A stretch of DNA of 64,000 nt, taken from the NCBI RefSeq assembly GCF_001968815.1, contig NZ_MIEQ01000027.1, forward strand, positions 62,001 to 126,000, given 5' to 3'. Shown piece by piece: positions 7,441 through 17,110 of the stretch. Each line of letters opens with the position of its first letter. Within the stretch, counting starts at the first letter, position 1. Position numbers and translations under genes: made by a program. The notes beneath the pieces are model-generated. The model saw only the letters and a list, made by a program, of their open reading frames with translations, searched no databases and was not told where the DNA came from. Source of the stretch: Motiliproteus sp. MSK22-1. GTDB taxonomy: Bacteria; Pseudomonadota; Gammaproteobacteria; Pseudomonadales; Balneatricaceae.

Positions 7441-10283
7441 ACTTCGGCCTCTTCTGCTCGGTTATCCGCCTTCTCTTGCCTGGGATTTTGATCACGGGGT
7501 GGTGCCGGTGAAAAATATCCCACCACAAGCAGTAGCAGACCTACACCTATAAAGGAAACTATCCGGGCGACGGTACCGCTGTTGGATAAGTCTACAAGGA
7601 ACAGTTTCGCAACAACAAGAACCATCATTGCGGCACCGACCAGCCAGAGTGTTCGATACTTAAATCGGGTACCGCCAAGCATGCAGATCAGTCCTATGCT
7701 TCCCCAAAGCACAGCAATTGAGGCTTGAAATGTTTGAGAGTTGAATAAGGCATGAGAATTGAAAGCAATACCGCTCCAGTGATGCACTGTGCGAGCGACA
7801 ATACCGTTAAGCAGTAGAAATAATGCGCCACCCAGTATAGCCAGATAAAGTTGCCGACTAAGCCCTCTGGCATTGAGTTGCTCTTTGCTATGCTGCCACC
7901 ACTTGAACAGAACCAAGATGCTGAACAATAGAGTCAGATCCAACGGATTAACCACCGGTATAAACTGGAGTGGCCAGGGGCTGCCAGGATAAACCGCATT
8001 CGCCAACATTGTCCAGATCAGTAAGTACACTGCGATGGGCGCTACCACCAGGAAGCTATAAAGCTCATTATAACGGACTACCGGCCAATCCAGTCGCTTA
8101 CCCAGGGTAAATAAACAAAGTATCATCAGCGCCGGTACCAATCCAAACGGGATTGCTTCCCATGTGCTCGCACCCTCTATCAGTTGCTCTATCTGCCAGA
8201 TGGTTTCGGTGGTTATCAGGAAAGTCAGTAACCAGTAGCTCAGGCCATGGGATAATCGAAACCACAAAGCCTCTGGATTATCATAATGATGCAGTATCCA
8301 GTACTGGGCCGTTAATGCCATGAACCACCCCAAAGCTAACCAGCCAACAAAAGGATGGGATTCGTCTACCATCACGCCCAGGGCGGCCAAAGTCAGTGCC
8401 GGCAGTAGAGCAAGTCCTAGCCACTGTAAATGAGTCCAGGATAGCCGGGTTTTGAGAATCTGTGCGACTACGCCGGTTACCGCCAGAACAGCTAACAGCC
8501 AGGCCCACTCGGTCGAACTTGAGGCAAAGTCATCTATTTCCCGAACAACGCCAAATAACCACCAGAGGATGCCCCAGATGAGCAGCAGAACAGGTAGGCG
8601 TCTTTCTAAAGAATGTACCTTATCCCGGTGACGATTAATGTAAAAACCACTGAATAGCCCCGAAAAAGCTATTATCGTTGTACCGAGAAACAGGCTGTTC
8701 AGTAGTGGCATGTCCCAGTTAATACGGTGCATGTCCTCGATATAGAGTAATGCCCCTAACAGCTGTAATGCACTCCCGAACAATCGAGGTACCAATCGGT
8801 TTTGACGTAGCCCGACCCAAACCATCGCTGCCCCTTCCAGCGCCCAGAATGCAGCACTGAGCCGTCCTTCTAAGGCAAAGGGAACTGCCAGCGTTGCAAA
8901 TACGACTCCTGTCGATAGAAAACTCTCTGACAGCAGCCGTAATGGCACCCCTCCACGGCGAAACAGGATTATAGCCAGTAGGATATAAAAGGCTCCCAAG
9001 GTGATGGAACTGAATGCCAGACCGTATTCATAATCTTTGATTAACATTGCCTGTAGACCTGCCGCGGCAAGTGGCACGCCAAATACCAGCGTACCATCGA
9101 CCATTCCTTTAAGGTTGGGCGGTTGCCGCAGGGCAAAAAGAACAGCGATTGCAGTGTAAAGCAGAAAGAATGCAACTAAGAAAGGTTCCGTACTGGCAAA
9201 GAATGAGGGCTGGTAATATTGAAAGCCCCAGAGCGATCCTATAACAAAGGTAAAGCCGAAACCGACCAGGTTTAAAACCCGCCAGGCTCGAAACCAGGCA
9301 ATTGCCAGAACACCGCCGTTGAGTAAAAGGTAGTAGCTGAACAGTGCGACGTGGCTTCCTTCGCCGGTGGAGGTCAGAATGGGAGCCATAAAGCCGCCAG
9401 CGGTTGCCAGAACGGCTAATGATCTGGCGTTTTGTAACAGCGCTAATGCTGCGGAAAAGGCTACAAATAACAGCATTAACACCAATGCTAAGGTTGCTGG
9501 TAAAACGGTGTAAAGTCGCAACGCAGCAAAGACAGTCAGGTAGAGAACGCCGACGGCTCCTCCTTGCAGGGCCAGCGCATAGGTCTGCTGTTGATTACGA
9601 AGGCGCCAGCCTAACAGCAACATGATAATACCGCCAACAGCAACCCCTGCCAGTCTGAATTCTATGGGCAGCATGCTGTTTTCAGCGGCAAATTTAAGCA
9701 GGAATCCAACACCAAAAAACAGCACAATCACACCTACACGAACAATCAGGTTGCCGCTGGTGAAGTAGTCCTTTACCCGTACTGCTAATTTACTGATCAT
9801 CCCATCCAGTGCTGAAACTGTCTTGTGGCCAGAGGTTGCGCTCCATTGATCGGAAACTGATTCTGTCTCCGAACGGGCATTGGTTACTTTGTCTGAATCT
9901 TCGTTAAAAGATGCATCAGCTGCCTGATGAATTGGTTGGAAATCCAGCTTGTCGTTACTATCAGTATCGTCTGTTTTGGCTGCTGATGATGAAGAGGGGG
10001 GATCAGCAGGCGTTGCTATCGATATGTCCCGAGTCGTTCGCTGTGTTTTGTTATCCGCCTTTGCCATTGCTATGTCGGACTGCTGAACCGTTGACAAAGC
10101 TTGAGACAACCTGGCATAACTTTCGCCAAGCTCAGATATTTTTGATTCCAGTTGTTGAAGTCGCCGTTTCTGCTGAAACATTGTTCCCAGCAAAAAACCG
10201 AGGACAAGGCCAAATATCGTACCTTCTATCCCGAACACTCCGGCAGCTAGCAGACCGCCTAACACAGCGAGAATATAGGCCAT
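7437..10283 (-). CDS. DUF2339 large polytopic membrane protein
   Basis: 948 residues. After an N-terminal helix (LAVLGGLLAAGVFGIEGTIFGLVLGFLLG) comes a coiled coil (about 40-70) and a Ser/Asp-rich linker, then from about residue 180 more than twenty hydrophobic helices to the end. Size and plan match DUF2339 proteins. Function is unknown in the family; the constant partnership with DUF3999 suggests an envelope complex. The start is the ATG at 10283; upstream bases offer only a moderate binding site. Confidence 0.83.
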   Translation of the reverse strand: MAYILAVLGGLLAAGVFGIEGTIFGLVLGFLLGTMFQQKRRLQQLESKISELGESYARLSQALSTVQQSDIAMAKADNKTQRTTRDISIATPADPPSSSSAAKTDDTDSNDKLDFQPIHQAADASFNEDSDKVTNARSETESVSDQWSATSGHKTVSALDGMISKLAVRVKDYFTSGNLIVRVGVIVLFFGVGFLLKFAAENSMLPIEFRLAGVAVGGIIMLLLGWRLRNQQQTYALALQGGAVGVLYLTVFAALRLYTVLPATLALVLMLLFVAFSAALALLQNARSLAVLATAGGFMAPILTSTGEGSHVALFSYYLLLNGGVLAIAWFRAWRVLNLVGFGFTFVIGSLWGFQYYQPSFFASTEPFLVAFFLLYTAIAVLFALRQPPNLKGMVDGTLVFGVPLAAAGLQAMLIKDYEYGLAFSSITLGAFYILLAIILFRRGGVPLRLLSESFLSTGVVFATLAVPFALEGRLSAAFWALEGAAMVWVGLRQNRLVPRLFGSALQLLGALLYIEDMHRINWDMPLLNSLFLGTTIIAFSGLFSGFYINRHRDKVHSLERRLPVLLLIWGILWWLFGVVREIDDFASSSTEWAWLLAVLAVTGVVAQILKTRLSWTHLQWLGLALLPALTLAALGVMVDESHPFVGWLALGWFMALTAQYWILHHYDNPEALWFRLSHGLSYWLLTFLITTETIWQIEQLIEGASTWEAIPFGLVPALMILCLFTLGKRLDWPVVRYNELYSFLVVAPIAVYLLIWTMLANAVYPGSPWPLQFIPVVNPLDLTLLFSILVLFKWWQHSKEQLNARGLSRQLYLAILGGALFLLLNGIVARTVHHWSGIAFNSHALFNSQTFQASIAVLWGSIGLICMLGGTRFKYRTLWLVGAAMMVLVVAKLFLVDLSNSGTVARIVSFIGVGLLLLVVGYFSPAPPRDQNPRQEKADNRAEEAEV

Positions 10284-10573
10284 ACCTGTTCCCTCATAAT
10301 TTAATCCTCTCGGTATTCAACCAGCCAAATAGTGTCAGGTCAAAAAAGAGAAGATCTATAGGCATAAAAGCAGTGAAAGAGTGGCATATAGATCTCCAGT
10401 GATGAACAATTGGTTACCGACAGCAAAAAATAAAGACTGGGGTGATAAGTGGTATATGGCTAGCCTTCAGGTCTTATTTTACGAGACTTTAGAAAACAGG
10501 ACTCGAATAGAGCGTATAAGCGGACGGGCGGAATCGGATAAGATTGTTCCTTGTTGAGATAAAAAGAGGCAGA
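10284..10573. other. Intergenic region between DUF2339 and FixJ-like genes
   Basis: About 290 bp that should contain the DUF2339/DUF3999 promoter on the minus strand. I see AT-rich stretches and a split AGATCTATAG / CATATAGATCT palindrome around 10352-10393, but no convincing gene, RNA or promoter. Confidence 0.3.
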
Positions 10574-10611
10574 AATCGCCAAGTCAGCTATCAATCGCTA
10601 AGTCAGCTATC
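10574..10611 (-). repeat. 19-bp tandem duplication across a stop codon
   Basis: AATCGCCAAGTCAGCTATC (10574-10592) is followed directly by AATCGCTAAGTCAGCTATC (10593-10611), differing at one base. The right copy includes the last codons and TGA of the FixJ-like gene, so the duplication lies at its 3' end. Confidence 0.85.
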
Positions 10612-11247
10612 CGTATTGTGAATAATCTGCGCCTGATTGACCAACTCCGGTAGACTTTTAGCGTTCATCTTAGACATGACCCGAGCCCGGTGCACTTCCA
10701 CTGTCTTCGGGCTGATATCCAGTGTTTCAGCTATCACCTTATTTGCCATGCCCTCTACAACCAGATTCATGACCTGCTTTTCTCGTTTGCTCAGGGTATC
10801 GTAGTAGCCCAAAACCTTGATTTCCTGTTGGGCGGCGTTTTGCCATTGTTCTGACAGCTTCAGTGCGCGGGAAACCTGGTTGAGCAGTACCTGATCATCA
10901 AACGGCTTTTCGACAAAATCCATAGCACCGTTCTTGATGGCTGTTACAGCCATCGGAATATCACCGTGACCGGTAATGACAATAATGGGGAGACGAAAGC
11001 GGCGTTTGTTTAGTTCTTGTTGTAATGCCAGGCCGTTAATGCCGGGCATTCTGATATCCAATAGCAGGCAACCCGGTTCTCCTTGATAGGATTCAAGAAA
11101 CTGCTCTCCAGATGAAAAGCTTCTGATCTGATAATCAGGAGAATCCAGTAACCAGGTCAGGGAGTCGCGAAAGGCATCATCATCGTCGACTACAAAAACA
11201 TTGTTGCTTGCACTGGACTTTGTAACTGAATTAGTGGCTGTCGTCAT
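10603..11247 (-). CDS. FixJ-type response regulator
   Basis: 214 residues: receiver domain (about 15-130) with acidic pocket VVDDDD, phospho-acceptor Asp64 in LLLDIRMPG, the conserved Thr in VITGHGD and Lys in VEKPFDD; then a LuxR/FixJ helix-turn-helix (LSKREKQVMNLVVEGMANKVIAETLDISPKTVEVHRARVM). When phosphorylated such proteins activate transcription. The start at 11247 gives the normal family N-terminus; a longer frame would overlap the kinase. It lies 19 bp after the kinase gene and forms its operon partner. Confidence 0.9.
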   Translation of the reverse strand: MTTATNSVTKSSASNNVFVVDDDDAFRDSLTWLLDSPDYQIRSFSSGEQFLESYQGEPGCLLLDIRMPGINGLALQQELNKRRFRLPIIVITGHGDIPMAVTAIKNGAMDFVEKPFDDQVLLNQVSRALKLSEQWQNAAQQEIKVLGYYDTLSKREKQVMNLVVEGMANKVIAETLDISPKTVEVHRARVMSKMNAKSLPELVNQAQIIHNTDS

Positions 11248-11266
11248 GTATGTACCTAGAGGAATA

Positions 11267-12769
11267 CTAATTTGTACCCAGGGGAAGCCGTATCGTGAAG
11301 GTGGTCGTTGAACGACCGTCGGACTCTGCCCAAAGGCGCCCCCCATGTGCCTCAATTATTGTTCTTGAAATTGATAGACCCATACCGAGACCATTCTCTT
11401 TGGTAGTAAAGAATGGCTCAAACAGGTTTTCAAGTTGCTGACTCGAAATGCCTGATCCCTGATCCTGGATCAGTATTCTCATCTGTCCATCTTTTTGCCG
11501 AGTTTGTATTGTAATGGTTTTTACCGGCTGATCAGAGTGTTTATAGGATTCTATAGCATTGCGCAGCAGGTTCAGGATGACCTGTTCTATCTGAACTTTG
11601 TCTGCATGTATCCGCGGGTTGTTATCATCGAAACGGAAAATAAAGCGAATACCGGCGTTTTGAGCTTCCTGTTCGAGAAATTGAGATATCTCCTCGCACA
11701 CGTCATTAATCTGGAATTCCATCCGCTGGTACTCTGTTTTCTTTACAAAGCTGCGAAGTCGTTTGATGATGTCAGCAGCTCTTACCGCCTGCCGAGCGAT
11801 CAGTTCCAGTGCTTTTTTGATATCCTCCACACGGGCCATGCTGCCGTCTTCGATACGACGCAGTGAGCCGCGACTGTAGTTGAGGATCGCGGCCAGAGGC
11901 TGATTTATTTCATGAGCGAGTCCTGAAGCCATTTCACCGACTGACAGCAGTCTTGAGATATGAGCCATTTCCAGCTGGTGCTGCATTGATTCTTCTTCAG
12001 CTTTTTTGTAGTCAGTGATATCACGACCAATGATCGAAAAATACTGTAAATCACCCTCCTCAGACTTATGGGCGATGATTTGCTGAATCACGGCGATACG
12101 GTCTTCCATCGAGTCGGGCTTTAAGGGGATTTCTCCTCGCCAGTTACCTGTTTTCATGACCTGGGGGAATAGTTTTTCCTGCATTACATGATAGGTCTCT
12201 CGGGAAACAAGCTCATCAAGATGTAATGTCGGGAAACGGCCCTTATCAATATTCATGGTTTTTTGGGCGGCTTCATTGAGATAGTTGATCTGGTGATCTT
12301 CGGTACTGAACATTACCAGGTCTGAAGAGGCCTCTACCACCCGTGCCAGCCGGGTCATGGTGTGCTCGGTCTGCACGCGCTCGGTAACATCCCTGGAAAC
12401 ACAGATAATCTCTTCCATGTTTCCTGTTTCTGGATTGCGAATAGAGCGACTGGTGGTTTCTAGCCATACATAGCTGCCGCTTTTGCATTTGAATCGATAA
12501 GTACTGGTATAGACGCCTTCTCTGTAGGTTACTCCACTATCTCGGTTTGCCCAGGTGTTGGCATCTTCAGGATGAAACAAATCATAAGCGGGTATGCCGA
12601 TAATTTCTTCAGGCGCGTAGCCAAGAATTTTCTCCACGGCCGGGTTGACGTCAATAAAGCTGAAGTCTTCCGGAGCATGTCTGGAGATAAGATCTGGAGA
12701 CTTTTCGGCAAGTTGCCGGTAACGGTCCAGTGGTGTGTAGTCATCTTGCTGAAGCATTGAGTCAGGCAT
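11267..12769 (-). CDS. FixL-like soluble PAS-PAS sensor histidine kinase
   Basis: 500 residues with no transmembrane segment. Two or three PAS modules occupy about 15-260 (FIDVNPAVEKILGYAPEEIIG; YLNEAAQKTMN). The phosphorylated His286 lies in GEMASGLAHEINQPLAAILN, followed by an HATPase domain with NLLRNAIES, DQGSGI and GLGMGLSISRTI. This is the FixL/DctB subgroup. No haem-binding signature of FixL proper is obvious, so the signal is unknown. The partner regulator follows 19 bp downstream. It is divergent from the acyl-CoA ligase gene, which may be a target, but that is only inference from position. Confidence 0.88.
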   Translation of the reverse strand: MPDSMLQQDDYTPLDRYRQLAEKSPDLISRHAPEDFSFIDVNPAVEKILGYAPEEIIGIPAYDLFHPEDANTWANRDSGVTYREGVYTSTYRFKCKSGSYVWLETTSRSIRNPETGNMEEIICVSRDVTERVQTEHTMTRLARVVEASSDLVMFSTEDHQINYLNEAAQKTMNIDKGRFPTLHLDELVSRETYHVMQEKLFPQVMKTGNWRGEIPLKPDSMEDRIAVIQQIIAHKSEEGDLQYFSIIGRDITDYKKAEEESMQHQLEMAHISRLLSVGEMASGLAHEINQPLAAILNYSRGSLRRIEDGSMARVEDIKKALELIARQAVRAADIIKRLRSFVKKTEYQRMEFQINDVCEEISQFLEQEAQNAGIRFIFRFDDNNPRIHADKVQIEQVILNLLRNAIESYKHSDQPVKTITIQTRQKDGQMRILIQDQGSGISSQQLENLFEPFFTTKENGLGMGLSISRTIIEAHGGRLWAESDGRSTTTFTIRLPLGTN

Positions 12770-13288
12770 GTATCGGGGAACCTGCGAATAAGTGCATTAA
12801 TTTCTCTGCGGGCTGTTTGGGCTTTCAGGAGACCGGATCCCTATCGCAGCAAGGTTCGATAGACCTGAATATCGCTGTCGTTGTTGCCTTGATCTCTAGT
12901 CACTCGTAGCGCCACAGGTTCTGAGGACTTGTTCGTAACTCCCTTGGTTCTGGGTTTATTCATGGCTGCTGTTACCAAACACTTTGGCCACCTGATGTCG
13001 TGGATATCAGCCGGCGTAAGGCATATCAATAGCGGCAAATATAATTTTTATGACTTTTGAAACGGTTGTTAGTTGATATGTTCCTATTGTCGGGGGTTCA
13101 GGCGACGCTGTCCAGTTTCTCAGGACTCAGGTCAGAATAGAATGGCTATATTTAACAACTTACGTGACTTAGTTCAGTTATATCGGTGTCTGTTTTAATC
13201 ATTAATGGGTGCCTGTATTAGCAATTAGTCGTATTAGATCGGTGTTTTTCCAAAGTTACATTGTTTTTTATAGGGGAAAACCCGTATT
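12770..13288. other. Long intergenic region before the acyl-CoA ligase genes
   Basis: About 520 bp without a convincing gene. A 40-codon minus-strand frame (MNKPRTKGVTN to VYRTLLR, about 12841-12963) has no ribosome binding site and no recognisable family. The right end is AT-rich and offers TTGTTT, 18 bp, TATTAT (13261-13290) as a possible promoter. Confidence 0.3.
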
Positions 13289-13432
13289 ATGGTTCCGGCG
13301 ATAACTTTAGCATCTATCCTGCTATTGGCTGCATGGGTTTGCCTGTACTCCGATAGGCCATCTGATCGATATTTACTGATGTGCAGTCAGCCAGATTTGA
13401 ATAAACAGCCAATCAACGTAACGATACATTGA
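13289..13432 (+). CDS. Possible 47-residue membrane miniprotein upstream of the ligase
   Basis: ATG at 13289 opens 47 codons: a hydrophobic helix (VPAITLASILLLAAWVCLY) and a polar tail ending KQPINVTIH, with TGA at 13430-13432, twelve bases before the ligase ATG. AGGGGA lies about ten bases upstream. Helix, binding site and position argue for a real small protein or leader peptide. Against it, the ATG overlaps a TATTAT that could be the -10 of the ligase promoter. Confidence 0.3.
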   Translation: MVPAITLASILLLAAWVCLYSDRPSDRYLLMCSQPDLNKQPINVTIH

Positions 13433-13443
13433 AGGGGACATCA

Positions 13444-15099
13444 ATGCCGCAGTCACCAAGCAATCCCTATGAACAGTACCTGGATCAGAATTCTGCCAAT
13501 TATGAACCACTCAGCCCGTTGACCTTTCTGGAGCGAGCTGCTTTTGTTTACCCGCAGAAAACAGCGGTCGTTCATGGGGATGTTCGGCGCAACTGGAAGG
13601 AAACATACCAGCGTTGTAAGCAACTGGCGAGCGCTCTGAGCAAGAGAGGGGTTGAGGTTGGTGATACCGTCTCTGTATTGGCCCCGAATATCCCTGAACA
13701 TTTTGAGGCCCACTTTGGTATACCCATGTCCGGGGCTGTGCTTAATTCCATCAATACCAGACTGGATGCTGAAACCGTTGCTTTTATACTCCAGCATGCC
13801 GAAACCAAAGTGTTGATTACCGAGCGTGAGTTTTCCGAAGTCGTATCAAAGGCTCTGAAAATGGTTGAAAAGAAACCATTGGTTATTGATATTGATGATC
13901 CCAGTTACCTTGATGATCCAAACTATAATGGTGGTGAACTTATTGGTTCCATGACCTATGAGCAACTGCTTGATGAGGGGGATTCCGATTACGATTGGCA
14001 GAGACCGGATGATGAGTGGCGTGCCATCAGTCTTAATTATACCTCCGGTACTACGGGTAACCCGAAGGGGGTGGTCTATCACCACCGGGGGGCGTATCTC
14101 AATGCCATCAGCAATGTCTTGTCCTGGGATATGGGGCAGCATCCGACTTATCTGTGGACTCTGCCGATGTTTCATTGCAATGGTTGGTGCTTCCCTTGGT
14201 CAATTGCCGCCAGTGTCGGTACCAATGTCTGTTTAAGACATGTTCGTGCTGAGCCTATTTATAAACTGATCAAATCAGAGCAGGTTAACCATTTCTGTGG
14301 TGCTCCGATTGTCTTGAACATGCTTAATGGAGCATCTGCTGAACTGAAACAGGGGATAAATCATCAGGTTAAAGTAATGACCGCAGGAGCGGCTCCTCCT
14401 GCTGCGGTTATCCAGGGGATGGAAGAGATGGGCTTTAAAGTGACCCATGTCTACGGTCTTACGGAAACTTACGGCCCTTCTGTTATTTGCGCTTGGCAGG
14501 ATGAGTGGAATGATAGTGACGCTGAGCAAAAAGCCAGGTTAAAGGCACGCCAGGGTGTTCGTGCGCCGATGCTGGAAGGTCTGATGGTCGCTGACCCAAC
14601 AACGTTAGCACCCGTCCCCAAAGATGGCGAAACCATCGGGGAGATTTTCATGCGTGGCAATCTGGTCATGAAGGGCTATCTGAAGAATCCATCCACCACT
14701 GATGAGTCTTTTACGGGTGGATGGTTCCATTCCGGCGATTTGGCTGTTTGGCATGAGGATGGTTATGTTGAAATTAAAGACCGATCTAAGGATGTCATCA
14801 TCTCTGGTGGTGAGAATATCTCCAGTATCGAAGTAGAGGATGTGCTTTATCGTCATCCACAGATTCAGGAAGCCGCTGTGGTAGCCAGACCGGATGATAA
14901 ATGGGGAGAAACCCCCTGTGCTTTTGTCACACTGGTTGAAGGCGCTGAGCTGACCGAGCAGGATGTGATTGAGTTCTGCCGTAACAATATGGCTCGTTTT
15001 AAAGTACCCAAAACTGTGGTTTTTGGCGGCTTGCCAAAGACCTCGACCGGAAAAATTCAGAAGTTTGTGCTGCGCTCTCAGGCGAAAGATCTCGATTAG
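13444..15099 (+). CDS. Acyl-CoA ligase (AMP-forming), DmdB/AlkK-like
   Basis: 551 residues of the ANL superfamily. Visible are the P-loop YTSGTTGNPKG, the VYGLTETYGP aromatic motif, the hinge region (GDLAVWHEDGYVEIKDRSKDVIISGGENISSIEVE) and the catalytic Lys in KTSTGKIQK. It activates a carboxylic acid with ATP to the acyl-CoA thioester. The close relatives I recall act on medium-chain or 3-methylthiopropionic acids (DmdB); the substrate here is not proven. The start at 13444 is backed by AGGGGA just upstream. A good terminator follows and a matching dehydrogenase comes next. Confidence 0.85.
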   Translation: MPQSPSNPYEQYLDQNSANYEPLSPLTFLERAAFVYPQKTAVVHGDVRRNWKETYQRCKQLASALSKRGVEVGDTVSVLAPNIPEHFEAHFGIPMSGAVLNSINTRLDAETVAFILQHAETKVLITEREFSEVVSKALKMVEKKPLVIDIDDPSYLDDPNYNGGELIGSMTYEQLLDEGDSDYDWQRPDDEWRAISLNYTSGTTGNPKGVVYHHRGAYLNAISNVLSWDMGQHPTYLWTLPMFHCNGWCFPWSIAASVGTNVCLRHVRAEPIYKLIKSEQVNHFCGAPIVLNMLNGASAELKQGINHQVKVMTAGAAPPAAVIQGMEEMGFKVTHVYGLTETYGPSVICAWQDEWNDSDAEQKARLKARQGVRAPMLEGLMVADPTTLAPVPKDGETIGEIFMRGNLVMKGYLKNPSTTDESFTGGWFHSGDLAVWHEDGYVEIKDRSKDVIISGGENISSIEVEDVLYRHPQIQEAAVVARPDDKWGETPCAFVTLVEGAELTEQDVIEFCRNNMARFKVPKTVVFGGLPKTSTGKIQKFVLRSQAKDLD

Positions 15100-15113
15100 T
15101 GTTCTGGTGATGG

Positions 15114-15153
15114 AAACGGTTCAGTCTGCTTGCTTCAACTGAACCGTTTTAAT
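15114..15153 (+). terminator. Rho-independent terminator after the acyl-CoA ligase
   Basis: AAACGGTTCAGT (15114-15125) and ACTGAACCGTTT (15138-15149) form a perfect 12-bp stem with a 12-base loop, followed by T and AAT. It falls 14 bp after the ligase stop, so the dehydrogenase downstream probably has its own promoter or depends on read-through. Confidence 0.8.
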
Positions 15154-15224
15154 CGAACAGCCTAATTGACAGAAAATTACCTAAACCGAATGTGAAGAAC
15201 GAAAAAGCAAATCAGGACTGACTT

Positions 15225-17009
15225 ATGGCCGAGTATAGAGCCCCACTAAAAGATATGAATTTTGTCCTCCAGCAGCTGGTCGGGATGGATGATATTTCAA
15301 CACTGCCCGGCTATGAAGAGGCTACGCCTGATATGGTTTCGGCCATTCTCGAAGAGGCGGCAAAGCTAGCGGGGGAGGTTCTTTCGCCACTGAATGTCAT
15401 TGGAGATCAGCAGGGGGTAGCGCTGAATGAGAACGGTGATGTTCCTACACCTGAAGGCTATAAGGAAGCCTACCAGCAGTTCGTGGAAGGAGGCTGGGGG
15501 TCGTTGCAGTTTGATCCTGATCAGGGCGGGCAGGGGATGCCTCTTGTTCTGTCTACTCCGGTGATGGAAATGTGGCAGTCAGCCAACCTGTCCTGGGGAC
15601 TGTGCCCACTACTGACTCAGGGGGCGATTGAAGCGCTTGATGCCAATGCCAGCGCTGAATTGAAGAACCGCTATATTCCCAAGATGGTCAGTGGTGAATG
15701 GACCGGGTCGATGAATCTGACCGAACCGCAGGCAGGTTCGGATCTGGCTGCGATTCGTAGTCGAGCTGAGCCGGAAGGCGATCATTATCGCATTAAAGGC
15801 CAAAAGATTTTTATCACCTGGGGTGAACATGATATGGCAGAGAATATCATCCACCTGGTGTTAGCCCGCTTACCGGACGCTCCTCCGGGCGTCCGGGGTA
15901 TTTCATTATTTGTGGTGCCCAAATACCTGGTTAATAAGGATGGTTCGCTGGCTGAAAAAAATGACTGTGGAGCCGTATCTCTGGAACATAAAATGGGTAT
16001 TCATTCCAGCCCGACTTGTGTGATGAGCTTTGGAGACCAGCAAGGGGCTGTTGGTTATTTGGTAGGAGAGCCGCATAAAGGCCTTGCCTGCATGTTCACG
16101 ATGATGAACAACGCTCGTCTCGGGGTTGGGCTTCAGGGCGTTTCATTGTCTGAGCGAGCTTATCAGCTGGCAGTGGATTATGCCCGGGATCGGGTGCAGT
16201 GTCCGGCGCCTGGGGACAAAGAAGCCAGTAAAATCATTCGGCATCCTGATGTGCGCCGAATGTTAATGACGATGAGAACTCTGACCGAAGCCGGTCGTGC
16301 GCTAACCTATAGTGCCTATGGAAGTCTGGACTATCAGCACCGGGGCACAGCGGAGCAGCAGGCATACCATCAGGCACGAGTAGCCTTGTTGACGCCGATT
16401 GTAAAAGGTTGGTGTACCGAGGTTGCCCAGGAAGTAACTTCTCTGGGGGTTCAGGTTCACGGCGGCATGGGCTTTATCGAAGAGACAGGTGCTGCACAGT
16501 ACTATCGTGATGCGAGAATTCTGACTATTTATGAGGGTACCAGCGGTATTCAAGCGCAGGATCTGGTTGGTCGGAAGACGTTGTTTGACCAGGGGGCGGC
16601 GATGGATTGCTTGCTGAATGAAATGCTGGAATCCGTGGAGATAGCGCAACAGGGGTCAGAGCGACTCAAGGCCATTGCAGGGGAGCTGCTATCCGCTATT
16701 GAGTCCATGGGGCAAACTCAGGCGTTTCTGCTTAAAGGTGCCAAGGATGATATTAATCTTGCCGGAAGCTTGTCTTTTAACTATATGATGCTTGCCGGAA
16801 CGGTCTGCGGTGGCTGGCAGATGCTCTGTGGGGCCTCGGCGGCTGAACGGCTGTTGCAACAATCCGGTGCCGATACAGATTTTTGTGATGCGAAGCTGGC
16901 AACGGCGGAGTTTTATATGGAGCAGGTTTTACCGCGATATCTAAGCTATGCTGCAGCCGCAACGGGAGGGAGCCGCTCTATCATGGCGATGGATGAATCC
17001 CTGTTCTAG
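15225..17009 (+). CDS. Long acyl-CoA dehydrogenase with C-terminal extension, DmdC-like
   Basis: 594 residues, longer than the usual 380-400, matching the group that carries an extra C-terminal acetyl-CoA-dehydrogenase-like domain. N-terminus MAEYRAPLKDMNFVL; FAD/substrate motifs MNLTEPQAGSDLAAIRSRA and GQKIFITWGEHD; MMNNARLGVGLQGV; and YEGTSGIQAQDLVG with the catalytic Glu. It makes an alpha-beta double bond in an acyl-CoA and passes electrons to ETF. The family includes DmdC (3-methylthiopropionyl-CoA dehydrogenase), which fits a DmdB-like neighbour. General FadE function is equally possible. Confidence 0.85.
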   Translation: MAEYRAPLKDMNFVLQQLVGMDDISTLPGYEEATPDMVSAILEEAAKLAGEVLSPLNVIGDQQGVALNENGDVPTPEGYKEAYQQFVEGGWGSLQFDPDQGGQGMPLVLSTPVMEMWQSANLSWGLCPLLTQGAIEALDANASAELKNRYIPKMVSGEWTGSMNLTEPQAGSDLAAIRSRAEPEGDHYRIKGQKIFITWGEHDMAENIIHLVLARLPDAPPGVRGISLFVVPKYLVNKDGSLAEKNDCGAVSLEHKMGIHSSPTCVMSFGDQQGAVGYLVGEPHKGLACMFTMMNNARLGVGLQGVSLSERAYQLAVDYARDRVQCPAPGDKEASKIIRHPDVRRMLMTMRTLTEAGRALTYSAYGSLDYQHRGTAEQQAYHQARVALLTPIVKGWCTEVAQEVTSLGVQVHGGMGFIEETGAAQYYRDARILTIYEGTSGIQAQDLVGRKTLFDQGAAMDCLLNEMLESVEIAQQGSERLKAIAGELLSAIESMGQTQAFLLKGAKDDINLAGSLSFNYMMLAGTVCGGWQMLCGASAAERLLQQSGADTDFCDAKLATAEFYMEQVLPRYLSYAAAATGGSRSIMAMDESLF

Positions 17010-17029
17010 ATGGATTCATTTTGGGTTCA

Positions 17030-17059
17030 GGGGCTTTTGTTTCAGAAGCCCCTTTTTTT
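17030..17059 (+). terminator. Rho-independent terminator after the acyl-CoA dehydrogenase
   Basis: GGGGCTT (17030-17036) pairs with AAGCCCC (17046-17052) around a nine-base loop, then a run of seven T. It lies between this gene and the convergent proV. Confidence 0.9.
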
Positions 17060-17110
17060 ATGCCTGCTGGTCCAGATGCAAGGACGGTGATTCTGTTACT
17101 GTTACTGTTG

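Noticed and set aside
12841-13038. Minus-strand open frame of 65 codons between kinase and ligase genes
   Set aside because: No ribosome binding site, no recognisable family, and the internal Met would give only 40 residues; treated as non-coding.
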